From an uncultured Eubacteriales bacterium (GTDB lineage: Bacteria; Bacillota_A; Clostridia; Oscillospirales; Oscillospiraceae), in contig CATJRT010000050.1 in assembly GCA_949742895.1 (NCBI GenBank), forward strand, positions 1-5,057: a DNA stretch of 5,057 nt, in the 5' to 3' direction. Position numbers and translations under genes: made by a program. This document shows, in pieces, positions 5,049 to 5,057 of this stretch (positions are counted from its first letter, which is position 1; each line of letters opens with the position of its first letter). Below the pieces are notes generated by a model. The model did no database searches. It had not been told where the DNA came from and was given only the letters and a program-made list of their open reading frames with translations.

Positions 5049-5057
5049 ATGATTAAG
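5049..5057 (+). CDS. Probable start of the next operon gene (three codons only)
   Basis: ATG ATT AAG (M-I-K) at the right edge is preceded by AGGGG (5036-5040) at 8-nt spacing and lies 80 bp after rhaD in the same direction. The product cannot be identified from three codons. Genes commonly found in this position in rhamnose loci are lactaldehyde reductase or dehydrogenase, rhamnose mutarotase or a transporter; that list is background knowledge, not evidence from this window. Confidence 0.45.

Noticed and set aside
1..5057. CRISPR arrays, tRNA or rRNA genes, insertion sequences, attachment sites, riboswitches
   Set aside because: No regularly spaced repeats, transposase-like frames, terminal inverted repeats or recognisable RNA folds were seen on either strand.

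Overview
The window looks like accessory carbohydrate-catabolism DNA from a fairly GC-rich member of the Clostridia. A gut Oscillospiraceae-type organism (relatives of Flavonifractor, Oscillibacter or Intestinimonas) is my best guess. The basis is AGGAGG-type ribosome binding sites, a TTG start, strong use of GGC/CTG/GCC-type codons, and an operon of a regulator plus kinase, isomerase and aldolase. The taxonomic placement is inference; the gene families are read directly from the translated sequence.

Layout. Positions 1-135 (minus strand) hold the first 45 codons of a small unrecognised gene that runs off the left edge. Positions 136-385 are a visibly AT-richer divergent intergenic region. 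It carries a convincing promoter for the rightward regulator, a probable promoter for the leftward gene, and an inverted pair of TTACAG/GGGCGCCG boxes, one lying on each promoter. Positions 386-1339 encode an AraC-family regulator (cupin sensor plus two HTH motifs). An 84-bp gap (1340-1423) carries a -10 box without a -35 box, a direct repeat with a 21-bp period that looks like an AraC-type activator site, and a potential long RNA hairpin that buries the next ribosome binding site. Then follow rhaB (rhamnulokinase, 1424-2704, TTG start), a sugar isomerase of the L-arabinose/L-fucose isomerase group (2698-4116, overlapping rhaB by 7 bp) and rhaD (rhamnulose-1-phosphate aldolase, 4153-4968). At the right edge a ribosome binding site and ATG (5049) suggest another co-directional gene.

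Together the genes encode a phosphorylating L-rhamnose route: isomerase (L-rhamnose to L-rhamnulose), kinase (to L-rhamnulose 1-phosphate), aldolase (to dihydroxyacetone phosphate plus L-lactaldehyde). The regulator is probably a sugar-responsive activator of the operon. No transporter and no lactaldehyde oxidoreductase are visible.

Most notable points: (i) the isomerase is not a classical RhaA but has an AraA-like set of metal-site residues, so it appears to be a non-orthologous replacement; (ii) the kinase ends about 50 residues early, immediately after the GN-containing segment near its C-terminus, with its last codons merging into the isomerase ribosome binding site; (iii) the regulator-kinase gap combines a candidate AraC site with an RNA structure that could silence read-through transcripts. 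I saw no CRISPR, tRNA, rRNA, insertion sequence or clear intrinsic terminator, and I do not find a clearly unprecedented system here.
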